64,000 nucleotides of DNA from Phylloscopus collybita. Its lineage: Eukaryota; Chordata; Aves; Passeriformes; Phylloscopidae. The translations under genes and the position numbers were made by a program. The stretch's first letter is position 1, and each line of letters begins with the position of its first letter. The stretch lies in the NCBI GenBank assembly GCA_027886175.1, contig JAJNNQ010000027.1, positions 8,322,001 through 8,386,000 on the forward strand, read 5' to 3'. The notes under the pieces were generated by a model. It saw nothing but the letters and a program-made list of their open reading frames with translations. It had not been told where the DNA came from and did no database searches. Positions 22,097 to 34,699 of this stretch are shown piece by piece.

Positions 22097-22297
22097 TTGT
22101 TCAATGTTTTCATTAAGGACCTGGATGATGGAATAGAGAAAGTGCTTATTAAATTTGCAGATGACACGAAGCTGGGAGGGACTACAAGTATCTTGGAGGA
22201 CAGGATTAGAATTCAGAATGATCTTGACAAATTGGAGAAATGGACTGGAAAAAATAGGATGAAATTCAACAGGGACAAGTGCAAGGCAGTATGCTGA
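22097..22297 (+). mobile_element. CR1-type LINE fragment, reverse-transcriptase part
   Basis: A plus-strand frame reads FNVFIKDLDDGIEKVLIKFA and continues with the ADDTKLGG box, the catalytic F/YADD motif of non-LTR reverse transcriptases in the form typical of CR1, then a segment ending MKFNRDKCK. Both ends run into unrelated sequence and the 3' terminus is missing, so this is a truncated relic of about 200 bp. CR1 is the dominant LINE of bird genomes. Confidence 0.85.
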
Positions 22298-25200
22298 GCA
22301 GGGGAACAATCAGCTGTGCAAACACAAGCAGGGCCGGCAGCACGGGGTCCAGCCAGGCATGAGGCCACACAGGCACAGGGCAGGCACAGGGCATGGGCAG
22401 GCAGGAGGCACGCTGTCTGCTCGGTCTGAGCTGGGGGAGTAGGGCCATGAGGAAGTAGGAGGAACGGATGGAGGGAGTGAGAGAAACCCCTGTTGGCCCC
22501 AAGCACAGATTGACTGACCTCTTGGAGCTGTGCCATGGGCTCCCCCATGGTCCCATGCGCTTCTCCCACCTGGCCAGGAGCTGCAGTGAGGTCTGGCAGC
22601 ATCCCAGCCCTGTACACTTCAGGTGCATGGCTGAGCAGAGGTTCCCTGCTGGGTTTCTCAATCCCCTGCCTTTGCCAGCTCAGAGCCAGGGCAGACACTG
22701 CCCTGCAATACCCCAGGGAGATGCCCCTATGCCAGCTCCAAAAGATGCTCAGCCTTTGCTACAGAGCCACATTGAGGCAGATCCCCAGGCACTGGCACAG
22801 CCCAGCACCAGCGACCAAACTACCACTACATGTGCAGGAAGCTTTGCTCCAAAGACACTTCCTATGCCTGTGGCCACAGCCCCACAGCCTACCTCACAGC
22901 ACATACCCCTGCAGAGATCCCCCGCAGCGCTCCAGCCACCTTCCCTTCGCTCCAGCAATTAGAGCTCCAGCCAGCCCCCTCCGAGCCTGTGCAAACACCA
23001 AGGCTCATTTAAATAAATTAAGAAGACATAATAAATCAAAGGGAAATGAGGGACTGTGCCTGGGGGCAGGGGAGTCACTCGAGTTTAATTACATTGGCAA
23101 GCTTCTTGCAGCAAAAGCACAGAAAGTCCCAGATGTGTCAAGCACAGATGTGCAGGAATGTGCAGAGCTTGGTGGCAGAGCTGGTGGCACCACCCTGACG
23201 CCTGTGCCTGGCACAGCGCCGGCACAGCACCGGCTCCAATGAGTCAGGAAGTGAGGCACGTGCTGGCAGAGATGGGTCCTGGGCACTTGCCACTCTAGGG
23301 CACTTGTGCAGTGGTGGGCAGATGGCATCCTGGCAGTGCAGCACTGGCAGCAGCTAATGCCACATGGGCCATGCTGGGGCAGCTTGCAAAACCCTATCTG
23401 CTCCTTTCCCAGCCCTCTGCCCTTTGCTCTCCCTGTGGCCACCCAGAGCCAGCAGGTTAGGCTGAGGCTCAGGTAGTATCACTGGCACCATGACATCCCT
23501 CTGCCACACATGGGATTTACAGCCCGTCCCCTGTTGTTTAAGGACTCTCGCTCATGGCTGCATCAGGAACTCCAAATAGAGCTTTGTGTAGAGGCAGCAA
23601 ATTTATGAGACTGGCTCTGAATTCCCAGTCACATCAGGGGCCAATTCGTCTTCCCAGGGCTGAGGATGAAATTAAATTATTGTAAAATAAATCTTTAAAA
23701 ATGATGAAAAGACCATCACCAGCCGGCAAGGGCGGGGCGGTGAGAACCCACGCGTGGCCGTGACGGATGGGGCTCACCAGGTGATAAAGCGCCCGGGACC
23801 TGGGAGCTCAGGGATTTCTGCTGTAATCTCACTAAAGAGATGTTGTTTACAGGAAAGAGGGTATTTTGGGGAGGAAATTGCATTTCAAGGTTAAAGGAAA
23901 AAAATGGAGCAAGTCTCCCAGGGAGCCACTTACGTGTGAGATGGTGGCAGACAGAGACAGGCACGGGTGCCGGGAGCAGCCAGGGTGGGACGCGCTGGGA
24001 GGCAGTGCCAGGCACACACATGTGCCAAGGGTCAGGGCCCCTGCCTGGCCTCACCATCAGTCCAGGCAGCCCAGAACCAGGCAGTGGTTGCCCAAGCTCA
24101 CAACAGCGGAGGCCAGAGGTGCTGGTGGGTCCAGGACAGTCTGAGGGGGCCGAGGATCCCTGTGGGTGCTGCCAGCTCACCCGGATGGAGAAGCTGCTGC
24201 CATGCTGCTCCCCAGGCCTGGTGCCATCCTGTCCCACCAGAGAGGTGTCTCATCCAGCTCAATAATGCCAAACCCTCACTGCTGCCTGTGAGGAGCCCTG
24301 CAGGGGCCTGAGTGGCCACCATCCAACACTTCAGGGCAAGGGGCATGTGCCCTGCACAGCAGCTTGCACTTCCAAGTTTCAGTCTTGGACAAGACAGATG
24401 CTGGAGAGAGATTTTTTCCCAGCGACGAGTGGAAAAAATAATGACTTCAGCTTACAGTGTGCTGGCTGGCCATTTAACAATAGGCCATTAGCATGGCTCA
24501 GCATGGGGAAGGGATTTATTTAGGGGACACAGTTGCAAAGACAAACCAGCACCAGGTGCTTAATAGCGCTTCAGAGGTATCAGAGTGTTGCAGTGCTCAG
24601 AAAATGCAGCTGTGGGAGTTCAGAGACTTTATTCTTCATGTCTGTGAAATCCCACAATACCAGCAGAGATTTCTCAACTCTCCCCCAAGTACAAAAGCAG
24701 CTCAGGGAAAGCAATGGCTCTGCAAGGGCAGCAGCTCCTACCACAGCCACCCTGGCTGCCCCAGCACTGCCAGGACTGGCTTCCACTGGCACAGACCATA
24801 CCTATGTCCTCACACCCACCACAGGGTCACTTCCAAGGCCTGTTAGACCTTGGGACTCCTCTCTGTCCCTGACAAATGCATCCTGAGTATGTCCCTGAGT
24901 ATGCATCCTTCCCCACAGGGGAAGGACATGTTCTGCCATCCTGGGAAAGCCCAGTCCTCCCATCCAGGCTGGGTTGGGCTCTGACATGAGCCTGTTTCAT
25001 TCACCTCCAATGCTTATACATTGCCCGAGCAGCTCTGGAGCATCAGCAGGCTCTGCCTGAGCCCTCCCTTGTGCTTTGGTGGCCTGGACAGACACTGTCA
25101 CCCACCAGAAGCCTTCTCACTCCTGCCAACACCATGACCCAGCTGCGGCTCCAACCCCTGTCCTGCCATCACCACCAGGGCAGCACAATGATCACCAACA

Positions 25201-25975
25201 TGTCCCTGCCCATGGATGGGCACAGACTCTTGACAGCAGGGGTGGGTGCTGGGCAAATCCCCTCATGCCTGTGAGTGCTACCACAAGAGCACTCACTGCA
25301 AACCCTCCCAGTGCATCCCAGTACATCCCAGTGCATCCCATGTCCCAGCCAGGGGTCTCATGGCTGAGAGCTGTTGCACTGCTGTAGTGGAGCCAGAGAA
25401 AGGGCCTTTGCTGGACCCAGAGCCTGTGTGGCCCCTTGCCCACAGCCCTGGCAAGCACGTGGGGCTCTGCCATGTGCCGAGCGTGGTGAGGGGTCCCACG
25501 GCAGCAGGAGGGGCCGGGGGCAGGAGCTGGCGGCCGTCCCACACAGGCGGCATGGCAGCAGTGTGCCGAGGTGGAAGTAAAGAGTTACTGAGCAAGCAGA
25601 CGTTCAATAATTCATGGTCACTGAACTGCAACAGGAACAACGACAAATAATAATACAGGAAAATGGGGAAAAACCTGAAATCGTTAGGCCAATGGTTCAA
25701 GCATGAAGAGTGCGTGCTGAGGGAGAGGGGTGCAGTCACACCATGCCTGGGTGCAGGGGTTGCTGCCAGCTGCACCATGGCCCTCTGCCCCTGGCCTGAC
25801 ACTCTGGCCCAAGGGCTTCAATGATGTTGTTGCCCCATGGGGGCTGTTCCGAGGATGTGTCCAGGCCAGGGGAGGCTGAGCAGTGCCATGTGCCAGCCCT
25901 CAGTGCCCTCCGAGCCTGGTCGGCATGCAGGGTGCTTCACGTGTCCAAGAGGCAGGAACAGCAGATCTACTCTCC

Positions 25976-25989
25976 CTAATTATAATTAG
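25976..25989. promoter_or_regulatory. Perfect 14-bp palindrome CTAATTATAATTAG
   Basis: The palindrome contains TAAT-TATA-ATTA, two homeodomain cores in inverted orientation with a four-base spacer, as bound by paired-class or similar dimers. A further TTTAATTAGA follows 32 bp downstream. Candidate homeodomain dimer site. Confidence 0.4.
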
Positions 25990-26913
25990 TGATGCTTGCC
26001 ATGGGAGTTTGCAAACATGGTTTAATTAGAGCAGCCGGGCTCCCTCCACATGCTGCAGCCTCCCCAGGGTCAAGGACAGAGTGGAGTGAGGGAAGCAGGA
26101 GCTAAGGAATGCTTGGCAGAGTTTGGCTGCTGGGCCTACACAAGATTTACCCCTTTTCTCTGCCCACGTCCATGGCCCAGGAGGCTGTGCTTAGTTTAGC
26201 TCAGCTGGCAGGCACCACCTTGTGTCCCTGCATGCACTCCCTCCCCAGGCTCTGGCACCACCAGGACTGCCTGCTGCTCCTGGGGACAGGAGGACACCTG
26301 TGCGCAGTGACTCAGCCAGAGGCCAGCAGACACTGAGCTGGGAAATTTAATCTACAGCTACAAGAAATGGCTGTGGAGTCTCTGGATGCATGAGCCTGCT
26401 GCTTCTGTCAAGAAGAAAAATAGGAAAGGGGCGTAGGGAATTAGACAAAGGCCATGAAGCAGAGAGGGAGGGTTGGGTGAATTTGGGAAGAGCAGGCAGT
26501 GTCTGCTGCAGCCTCAGAATGGGCTGATGGCCAAATGTCCTTGGTCCCCAAAGCCCTGCAGAACTGAGACCAGGATGGTGAGAGACATCAGTGAGTGCCA
26601 AGAAGGGATGGGTGTTGAGGGAGAACAAGCCCCTGGCAGTCTGAACCTCTGGATGCAGCCAAGACAAGTTCTGCCTAGGATGTCCCATCACCGACCAGAG
26701 GGATCCAGAGGGATGAATTTGGGATGAATGAGAGCATCCTGAGCTCAAGGGCAGTTAGCTGTGGTGGCTGTGCAGCAGCAGGCAATGTGTCTGTGAGCCA
26801 TGGAGAGAACACCTGGAGTCGCAGTGTGGAAAGCAGAGCCCTGGTCAGAGCTCCCTGCACATCCCAGGCACCGCACTGGGGAACCTCGATGACTAATTGC
26901 CATTGTCATCACA

Positions 26914-26923
26914 CCTAATTAGG
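26914..26923. promoter_or_regulatory. Palindrome CCTAATTAGG
   Basis: A perfect ten-base palindrome centred on TAATTA, preceded 19 bp upstream by CTAATTGCC. It lies in an AT-rich island and resembles a homeodomain site. Motif evidence only. Confidence 0.3.
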
Positions 26924-28769
26924 AGGCAGGCCACAGCCAGCTGGAAACTGTAGGTGTTAATTCTTTCTGGCAGGGGTGGTGCCCCATCCAGAGGAGCTCC
27001 TGCCACCCAGCCTGTCCAGAGCAGCTCCCATCGGCCCTGGCACCATGTTCCCATCCTCACCCTGCTCTGCATGCACCCCAGTATCCACCGGCGGGGCACA
27101 CCCCGCCTGGACACCGGCCGGACACCCCTCCCTGGAGCCGCACCAGGGGGACACTTGCAGGGAGAGGCTGGGGCGGATGCCCAGGTGCTGTCGCTCCGAG
27201 GGTGGGTGCTATGGTGTTCCCGCTGCCGTGAGGCCGCTGTGGCTGGGAGTGGAGCTCAGTGTCTGGGTGACAGGTTTACAAATCACCACTGCTGCGTGCA
27301 GAGGGAGCTTGGTTGCCTCGGCATTCATCCCCGCGCTAATTGCTGCCTCCCCGAGGAACCCGATCCATCTCGCTGTAATTGACAAAAGGCAATTAAAAAG
27401 CGGTTGTGAATAAAGGGGGACATCTCTGGAGGGCCTGGCAGGAAAGATTTAGGTGCTTTGCTCCGCGGTGCTTTGGAGATGTTCCAGTGGTGTGGCCGGG
27501 CAGTGATGCTCGGGGTGGCTGTACCCGCCCCGCCCTGTGCCCAGCCCTGAGGCACGGACGCTCTGCCCGGCTCCCAGACCAGCCCTTTGCTCCCCCACAT
27601 CGCTCCCTGCCCTGCCAGCTGCAGGACCATCCACCTGTCCCATGGCTGATCACCAGACACACCTGGAGACCCAGCTGGCTGCAGGCTCTCTGGACATCTT
27701 CCTGAGGGCAGGAGCAGCAGGGTCCTGCATCCACGTGGGGCCAAAGCAGCACTCTGCAGAGAGCCCATCCCTGGGGCTCCCCCCAAGCCCCTGGAACTGG
27801 GAGAGTCCCAGCATCTTCCTCTGCTGGGAGCTGTGGGCTCATGGGGAGTGGAGGGCAAAACCACACCACGGGAGTGCCGTGGGAGGGCCTTGGCCCTGCT
27901 GTCTGTGCTGCCACCGAGCGTGGCCTTGCAGGAGACAAAGGGCAATCAGCAGCAAGTGGCACAGAGAGTGGCACAGTGAGTGGCATGGAGCTGGGCGTGA
28001 AGAGCAGCTGATTGAGGAAGAGATGCGTCAGCTGCCTCTTGTGCACAGCAATCTCCTGATTGTGGAGAGCCGCAGGTGCGAGCGCTGCCAGCTCACCTGC
28101 AGAGAGAAACTCTTCCTGTCGAGGTGGAAGGGAGGGCAGCAGGGAGGGCGGGGTGGATGTGAGGGAGTGTCTCCTTCGTCCCTGCACAGCATGTGTCCTG
28201 CGTCCCTGCACAGCATGTGCTGTGTCCCCATGTGGCAGTGCCCTGTGTCCCTGCAGGTATTTCTCTGCCAAGGGCTGAGCAGGTCTGCCCCAGCCTGGCA
28301 GGGACAGTCCACCTGGGGACCAGGGCCCAGGTAACCCCATGGGCAGCAGCAGGCAGGGGCACTGTGCTGTGGTCTCCAGCTTTGGGGCAGAGCCTGTCAA
28401 CAGGGCAAGCTGTGCCAACCTTGAACAGTGCCAGCTGCTGATGCTACCAGGACCCAGCCTGGGTCAGGGCTCAAGAGCTGCTCAGGGAGAGGAAAAAAGG
28501 CAAAATGCCTGGGGCAGACTTGCAGCCCCAGAGGCCCTGGTGTGTGCTTCAGCCAGTTCCATCGCCGCCTCTTGCCCCAGAATCTCCACCAGCACTGGCT
28601 GTGCATGACTCTCATTGTGAGAATTCCACCTGCCTGTGGTCCATGGGGGACAAAGTGTCAGGGCTGCCCTGTCCCAGGGGTGGCTGCCATGGGGCATGAG
28701 GCTTTGGTGGGGCTGCCATTTCCAGAGGTGGCAGATGGCAGGATGTGCTGATGCAGGGATGTTCTTCAC

Positions 28770-28985
28770 CATCTGTTGGGTCTAATTGACTTCCCGCAGA
28801 AATTCTTTAAAAAAATTAAACCAGTTGCAAGAAGAAAATTGTTAATTAAAAGGCCTTTTGATTAGATAGACAAATATTTACCAATTATGACTGACCTCGG
28901 CCACTCTATTTTTTGTTTGCAAACTCCACAATCAGCAGTTATCTCAGCAATTACGCCTGTGCCAGCAATTCCCTCGTGTAATGCC
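28770..28985. promoter_or_regulatory. AT-rich island, candidate conserved element
   Basis: About 200 bp of low-GC sequence with TCTAATTGAC, TTGTTAATTAAAAGG, TGATTAGATAG and TTACCAATTATG, surrounded by GC-rich DNA. It has no frame, no terminal repeats and no recognisable transposon relation. Candidate regulatory element. Confidence 0.32.
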
Positions 28986-30029
28986 TCCCTGGGGAGGGGA
29001 GCTGGCAGTGGTGGGGAGGCCAGTGGGAGGAGGGGCCCAGTACTCCTGAGAAAGGGGTGAACTGCCCACTGTGCCCGAGGCATGGCCACACACACCCCAC
29101 TCACATCCCGCTGGTGCTACAGGTGCCCTGTTGTGGCCATGGTGGTTTTTGGTGGCAACATCCTCTCCTGGGTCCAGTGCCTGTCCCCAGGCAGGCAATT
29201 TAGGCTTATGCCACACTGTAAGCTGAGGGGACACAACTCCCAGCAGAAAAGCTGTTTGTGCTTTTGGGGGAGACTGAGCACACAGCAGGGCTTCTGGCTG
29301 ACCCCAGTGCCCTGGGAAAGTGCCAGGGTGTCCCTCCCTGTGCCCAGAGGCTGCAGGACAGGGAACCTGTGCTGGCCCCATGTCATGCCAATGACTCCTG
29401 GGCAAATCCCATTGCCCACAAAGTGGCCAATGTGACCACAGCCTGCGGCACACCAGTCCCCCTCTCTGCAGAGGGCACTGGTGAGGTCACACTGCACCAA
29501 GGGATGTGCTGGGAGGGAGTCTCGAGGTGCAGCACCAGCCACGCACTCCCAGGGCGGGACGTGGGTTTTAATGTGGTACAAAATTGATGGATGATTCTGA
29601 GCAAGTGAACGTTCAGTGTAAATTACCCATGTTAGGCTCCAATCCGTGGCTAATTCATTAGACACACGTTTCTACACAAAAATAAAAAGCCTTCTGCGTG
29701 CATTGTTCACCAAATGCTCTGAAGAAAAGATGTGGGGAGGCGAGGTAGTCTCTTGACCCACTCTTGAGGTTAAATCCTAATTCCCAGTCTCTCTGCTCCT
29801 GCTGCCAGGAGCGGGAACAGCTCCAGCTCAGCCTTCCAGGGAAGTGCTGCCAGTGCCTGCCTGCCCCCGAGCCTGCTCGGCCATGGGGCTCAGCACCCCT
29901 CGAAGCACAGAGGCAATGGAGATGAGTGCACAGCACGGCTCTGAGAGCACAGGCTGCCAGTGCTGCAGGGAGAACAAACCCTGGGCATCAGACCCGGCAG
30001 AGTGTCAGGATGGCTGTGAAGGCACATTC

Positions 30030-30240
30030 CCATGATGTAGCACTATTGAGAGTCTTATTAATGGAGTGGGAAAGCTAATTGTGATTAAAGTAACAACGGT
30101 GCTAAACAGATAATTCTGCCCTGAACGGCAAGATAGATTTTTTTAAAATGAATGAAAAGGGAAAAGATAGAGTAACCAATCTTTAAAAATACAGAGATCA
30201 GTAAGTGAGGATTCATTTTTTTTATTAGCACAGGGCTCTC
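30030..30240. promoter_or_regulatory. AT-rich island, candidate conserved element
   Basis: Contains CTTATTAATGG, GCTAATTGTGATTAAAG and CAGATAATTC, with no coding potential and no repeat structure. The block ends abruptly at a GC-rich segment. Candidate regulatory element. Confidence 0.3.
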
Positions 30241-33200
30241 AGGGGAGGCGTGTGTCTGCATCCCCAGTGCCCAAGACTGCTCGGCTCATAATAAACGGCA
30301 CACCGGCGCTGCTGGGCCTGCCCGCTGCATTGCCATGGCTACTGCACTCTGCCTCTGCAGAAACTAAATATTGAACAGAGAGCAGGTGTGCCAAGGATCC
30401 CAGCCCTCCCACACCACCAGCACCATCCCTGTGGGCATCTGGTCCCCCAGGAGGGAGAGGTTGGCCAGGGGCCACAGGTCAGTCCAGGTGGTGATCATCC
30501 CTGTCCCAGCCTCCTGGCTGCAGGAGCCTTGACACCTGAGCCAGGGGCAGGGACAGGCCAAGCCCTGGGCAATGGGAATCAGCAGGGAGCCTTCTCCAGG
30601 GAGCTTAAAATTACTGCATGAATGGAGCAGCACTCCTTTCCCTGCCAACTGCTGCAAGAAGAGCACAGACAGGGCTAACACTGTGCAGGCTGGCAGAGCA
30701 GGACCCTTCCAGAACCAGGGACGCTCATCCCTGCACTGGCCACAGAGGATATGTGACAGGTACATCCCATGTCCAGTCTCCCCACAGGGCTTGGCTCCCG
30801 ATTTCAGCAGATCCCAGGACCCAGGAACTCAGAAGACACCCTGTGGCTCCTTCTGCCTGCAGTGACTGGCACAGGAAGCAGCGGGAAGGAGTGTGCGTAT
30901 CAGGATTCTGGAGGTTATTGCTTTCATTAATAGCTGCATGAGAGCGCTCGAGGTGAGCCAGGCAGGAGCAGAGCCCACCTCTCAGCACAGCTCCTGCCTG
31001 CAAACAGCCTTCGTCTCCCTTTTGCTTTCCAAGGGCTCCCCAGGGCCGGTCTCTGCCCAGCGGCTACGAGACTCCTGCTCCTGGGTGCCCCTGGGTGTTT
31101 TGCACCCCACTGCTCTCCCACCCCCACTGTGCCTTTCTGCTCACCCCTCTAAATGTTCTAATACTGTAAAAGATCCATCAGAAACCTTCCACTCCAGAGG
31201 GATATATATTATCTAAATTTGATAAGACAACTTAATTTCTCTCCGTGTCTGTTACTGGCGATAAAACTGGGAGACTTTTATGACCTGGAGTCCTCTGTAA
31301 GATTGTCAGGAACTTATTATACAAGGTATAACTGGATTTCTCTCCACAGATGGCTCGCAGCCATGAGCTGTAACGCAATTCTGCAGCACATTTGGTAGAA
31401 TAAATGCAAAGAGCTTGTTACAGTGAGTTAGATAAGAGAGACGGGAACACGGCTCTCGCAGGCTAATTCGGCATCTGATCTGCCTTTTTCTCACTGTGAA
31501 GGACGACTTGGAAAAGTGCATTTCACACTGAGGAAGGAGCCAAGCCCTTCCCAGAGCCACCTGGGATTGGTGCAGCAGCCAGCATGGTGCACTCAGAGGG
31601 GCAGGACCCAGGGTGTTACAGCAGAGCTCCTGCCCTGGCCCTTGGTGCGTGCCAATGCTGTGTCCCCAGCGCCAGCAGGTGCCTTCCCACGTGGCACAAG
31701 GGCCAGCAGGTCCCTCTCAGAAGCCCTCGTGGCAGGCTCATCCGTTATAGTTATCACACAGCCCATTCAGGCTCTGACCAGATAAAGACTGGTGATTTTT
31801 TATTTACTGATTTTTTATTTCAGCATCCTGCAGGCAGGATGCCATGCAGCACGCTCATTTATCTCAATTTGCTCCCTCCCACCTCCCATCCCTAATTTTT
31901 CAGCAGAGCCTGGAGGTGAAAGCCTTATCTCTGTGGCTCTTCTGCACATGGAAAGCAATCATGGCCTCTCCTTGTAGGGGCCCTGGTGGGGCTATTTGTT
32001 GTTGGGGCAGTAGCTTTGTGGACTGGAAATGAGACAAATTTCTCTGCAGCTGCTCATGGCCCTGGGCTGGGGCAGACCCTGCACTGCTGTGTGGGGTTGC
32101 AGTAGGGCTCATGTGTGGAGCTGCAAGAGCTCCCAGTCATGCATTGGCTCTCCAGTGACCATCCCCAAACAAGAAATGCTTTCCCAAGCTCAGACTATGT
32201 CACAGCAAACGGAAATTGCTGAAAACCATCAGGTGGTGATAGCACATTCCTCCTGTAGCACCCATTCCCCTGCAGTGCCACTGACTGCAATCCCTGGAGT
32301 GGGCAGATCCAGCTCTGCCGACCTGTGCACCCTTCTGCAGGCAGCACCCTGGTGTCACACTGTCCCCAGAGTGAAAGCTTGCCTGGGCCCTGCCTGCCCC
32401 TGCACCAGTGCCAGATGCCCCCACAGTCTTTTGGAAAACAGAGCTGCTCCCTGGCCCTTGGGTCCCAGGGAATGGCAGGGCCAGGAGCCCAGCTCAGGGC
32501 AGAGGCTGCAGCACAGCATGGCCACATTAATGCTGGGTGAAACATGTTGTTATGTGCATCAGGTTTTGTAATGGAACATGTTTAAAATTCAATAGAAAGA
32601 AAGATTAAAAAATAAGTTTCTTATCTAGAGGAGCCATAGAGCCAGTGAGGAAATTATGAATGTCTCGTTGTCCAAGGTTAAAGAGTGAGAGCTGAGGCAT
32701 GAAAAGGCAGGAGATAAGATGAAATGTTTTCTGTTCAAATGAATGGGCTCCACTCTGCTCCCTAATAAATGATCAGTGTCAATATGACAAATTAATTCTG
32801 CATTGAGCTTCACTCAGGGCTCAATGTGTGCAGGGTGGGAAGGGTCCTGGCCACAGCCTCCACTGCCATACCTGTGCCAGGGGCCAAGCCGGAACTGCAC
32901 AATCTACTGCTCTGGGAGGGTGGTGCAGGAGAGGCCCCACGGCCCTGCTTCTGCTGCCCCTCTCCATGAGGAGGGGATGGGATGCCCTGAGCCCCAGCTA
33001 TGTGCTACAGCCATCTGTGGGTTGGGCTCTGGCTGGGAATACTTTACCCATGGGCAGAGAGGACCACTCAGGACCCCAAGGACAAAGGGACAGGGATGAT
33101 GCATCCTGGACTGGCAGCTGCGGCTGCAGCTGAGCCGTGCCAGCACGAGGAGCTGCTGGCACAGCAGCCAGGTGACCCCATGGAGGAGATTGGACCTTTC

Positions 33201-33265
33201 AAAAGAGACAGTGACAAATGAAGCTCTGTTCCACTCAAGGCACAGAGGAAGGGGACAGGGAGGTG

Positions 33266-33566
33266 TGTAGCCATGGTTCGTGCTGTGATGTTTGGGTTCT
33301 CTGAAACTTTTTCTCAGACACTGTTCTGTCAACAAGAGACACGTTTTCCTAACTGTAACCTATGTTTACATTCCTTTCCCTAGGAGGGACTTCTTCTTGG
33401 TGTCCCTCTGACTTGACCAATGTAGTTGAAGAAGTTTGTCTTTCTTCCACCCCTTGGGTGTTTCTTTGTAAAATAGCATAAAGGGAAGAAATTCCCAGGT
33501 AGTAAGGATTGGAGTAATTTCAGCCTTCTGACCTCAGAGTCCGTGTCGTAATCTTGAACAGCATCA
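33266..33566 (+). mobile_element. Solo LTR, copy A (ERVK-like, 6-bp target duplication)
   Basis: Alignable along its length with the element at 43402-43688. It begins TGTAGCC and ends GCATCA, with TG..CA termini, and is flanked by GAGGTG (33260-33265) and GAGATG (33567-33572), a 6-bp target duplication with one difference. A CCAAT box and a GCATAAAGGG TATA-like word sit in the order expected for a plus-strand LTR. No internal viral sequence adjoins, so it is a solo LTR left by recombination. A 6-bp duplication fits avian class II (ERVK-like) elements. Confidence 0.75.
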
Positions 33567-34699
33567 GAGATGCTTCCAGGAGCTGCAAGCTGAAGGTCTT
33601 CCAGGAGCCGGAGGAAGCTGCCATGGGGCAAGGGGGGAGCCAGGAGGGGACAGTGCAGGACAGGAAGGTGCAAGCAGGGTGGGATGGTGGATGTGGCACC
33701 TGACGGACAGTGCCAGAGGTGCAGACAGTGCTGGGAGGAGAAGGCAAGGAGCAGCCCACCCCACCATGGGAGCAGGGGGTCTGTGGATGATGCTCCTCAG
33801 CACCGTAGCAGATGCCTGGTGCCATGGCCTGGCCATGCCAGCCCTGGCTGGGGTGGCCCAACCAGACCCACTGTGGTCCTGGCAAAGCCCCCACAACAGT
33901 AAGTGATGCTGCTGATGGGGACTTGTTTTCCACTGATGAGCAGGAACCCAGGGAGAGGAGCACTGCTCCTTGAGATGGGGAGCAGGCTGTATGGCCAGGC
34001 AAAGCCCAGTGAAGCAGCCACCAGCCCTGACACTTTGAAGGCACCGTTCCTGCTGGAGAGCAGCTCCAGCCAAGCCCTGGAGCTGCACCACACAGGGCAG
34101 GAAAAGGCCAGCCATGCCAGGCCAGCAGGTGCCAGTGGAGGCAGGGCCATAACAGCAGCTGTTATTACTCACAGGAGATACTTAGTGCAAGACATACTCT
34201 TGCAGAAGACAAATCACAGCCGACACACAACACTGTTACTCCGTGTTTATCTCCAGCTGCCTGAGGGCAAAAGCAGGTAAAGTTACAGAAAATGTGGGGT
34301 GTCTGGAGCTTAGCATTGCTGCAGCCCCGGGCAGATCCAGAGTCCTGTCTGCACTGGAATCACCCACAGCCAGCCTCTGTCCAACTGGCCTGGCACAGGC
34401 AGGGACAGAGCAGAGCCCTTGAATCGGGGAGGTGTTGGAACCCAGCTCTAACAGAAGAAAAGAAGATAAAAAACCCACAGGGAGGTATCTCAATCACCAC
34501 TGTGGGACTAGACTTGCTTCTTTTGGTGCTGCTGCACCAGCTTGGAATCCAGCTGACCAAGGAGGGTTCCCATGCCACCGTGCTGCCCTCACCCCAGCAT
34601 CGTGGCTGGCATAGGAATGGGGCCCTGCAGCAGCTGGGCTGTAGGACCTGCCCTAGGAAGGGTTAACAGCCCTCCACACTGACACTGGAGCTGGAATGG

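Larger units (their letters stand above)
22298..33259. other. Intergenic, no gene recognised
   Basis: About 11 kb of mixed composition. The longest frame (341 codons, minus strand, 27,393-28,418) is proline/alanine/glycine-rich and without a domain. AT-rich islands with TAAT cores recur near 22,990-23,100, 25,970-26,035, 26,880-26,965, 28,770-28,980, 29,560-29,760, 30,030-30,240, 31,140-31,510 and 32,520-32,830. Short direct repeats occur at 25,311-25,345 (TCCCAGTGCA-like) and 28,160-28,240. Confidence 0.5.

Noticed and set aside
21521..22309. 262-codon minus-strand frame near 22 kb
   Set aside because: Partly antisense to the CR1 fragment, no domain, no conserved motif.
27393..28418. 341-codon minus-strand frame, the longest outside the provirus
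   Set aside because: Composition-driven Pro/Leu/Ser/Gly-rich peptide with no domain, no splice context and no codon-use pattern that I can recognise. I would revisit it only if transcripts exist.
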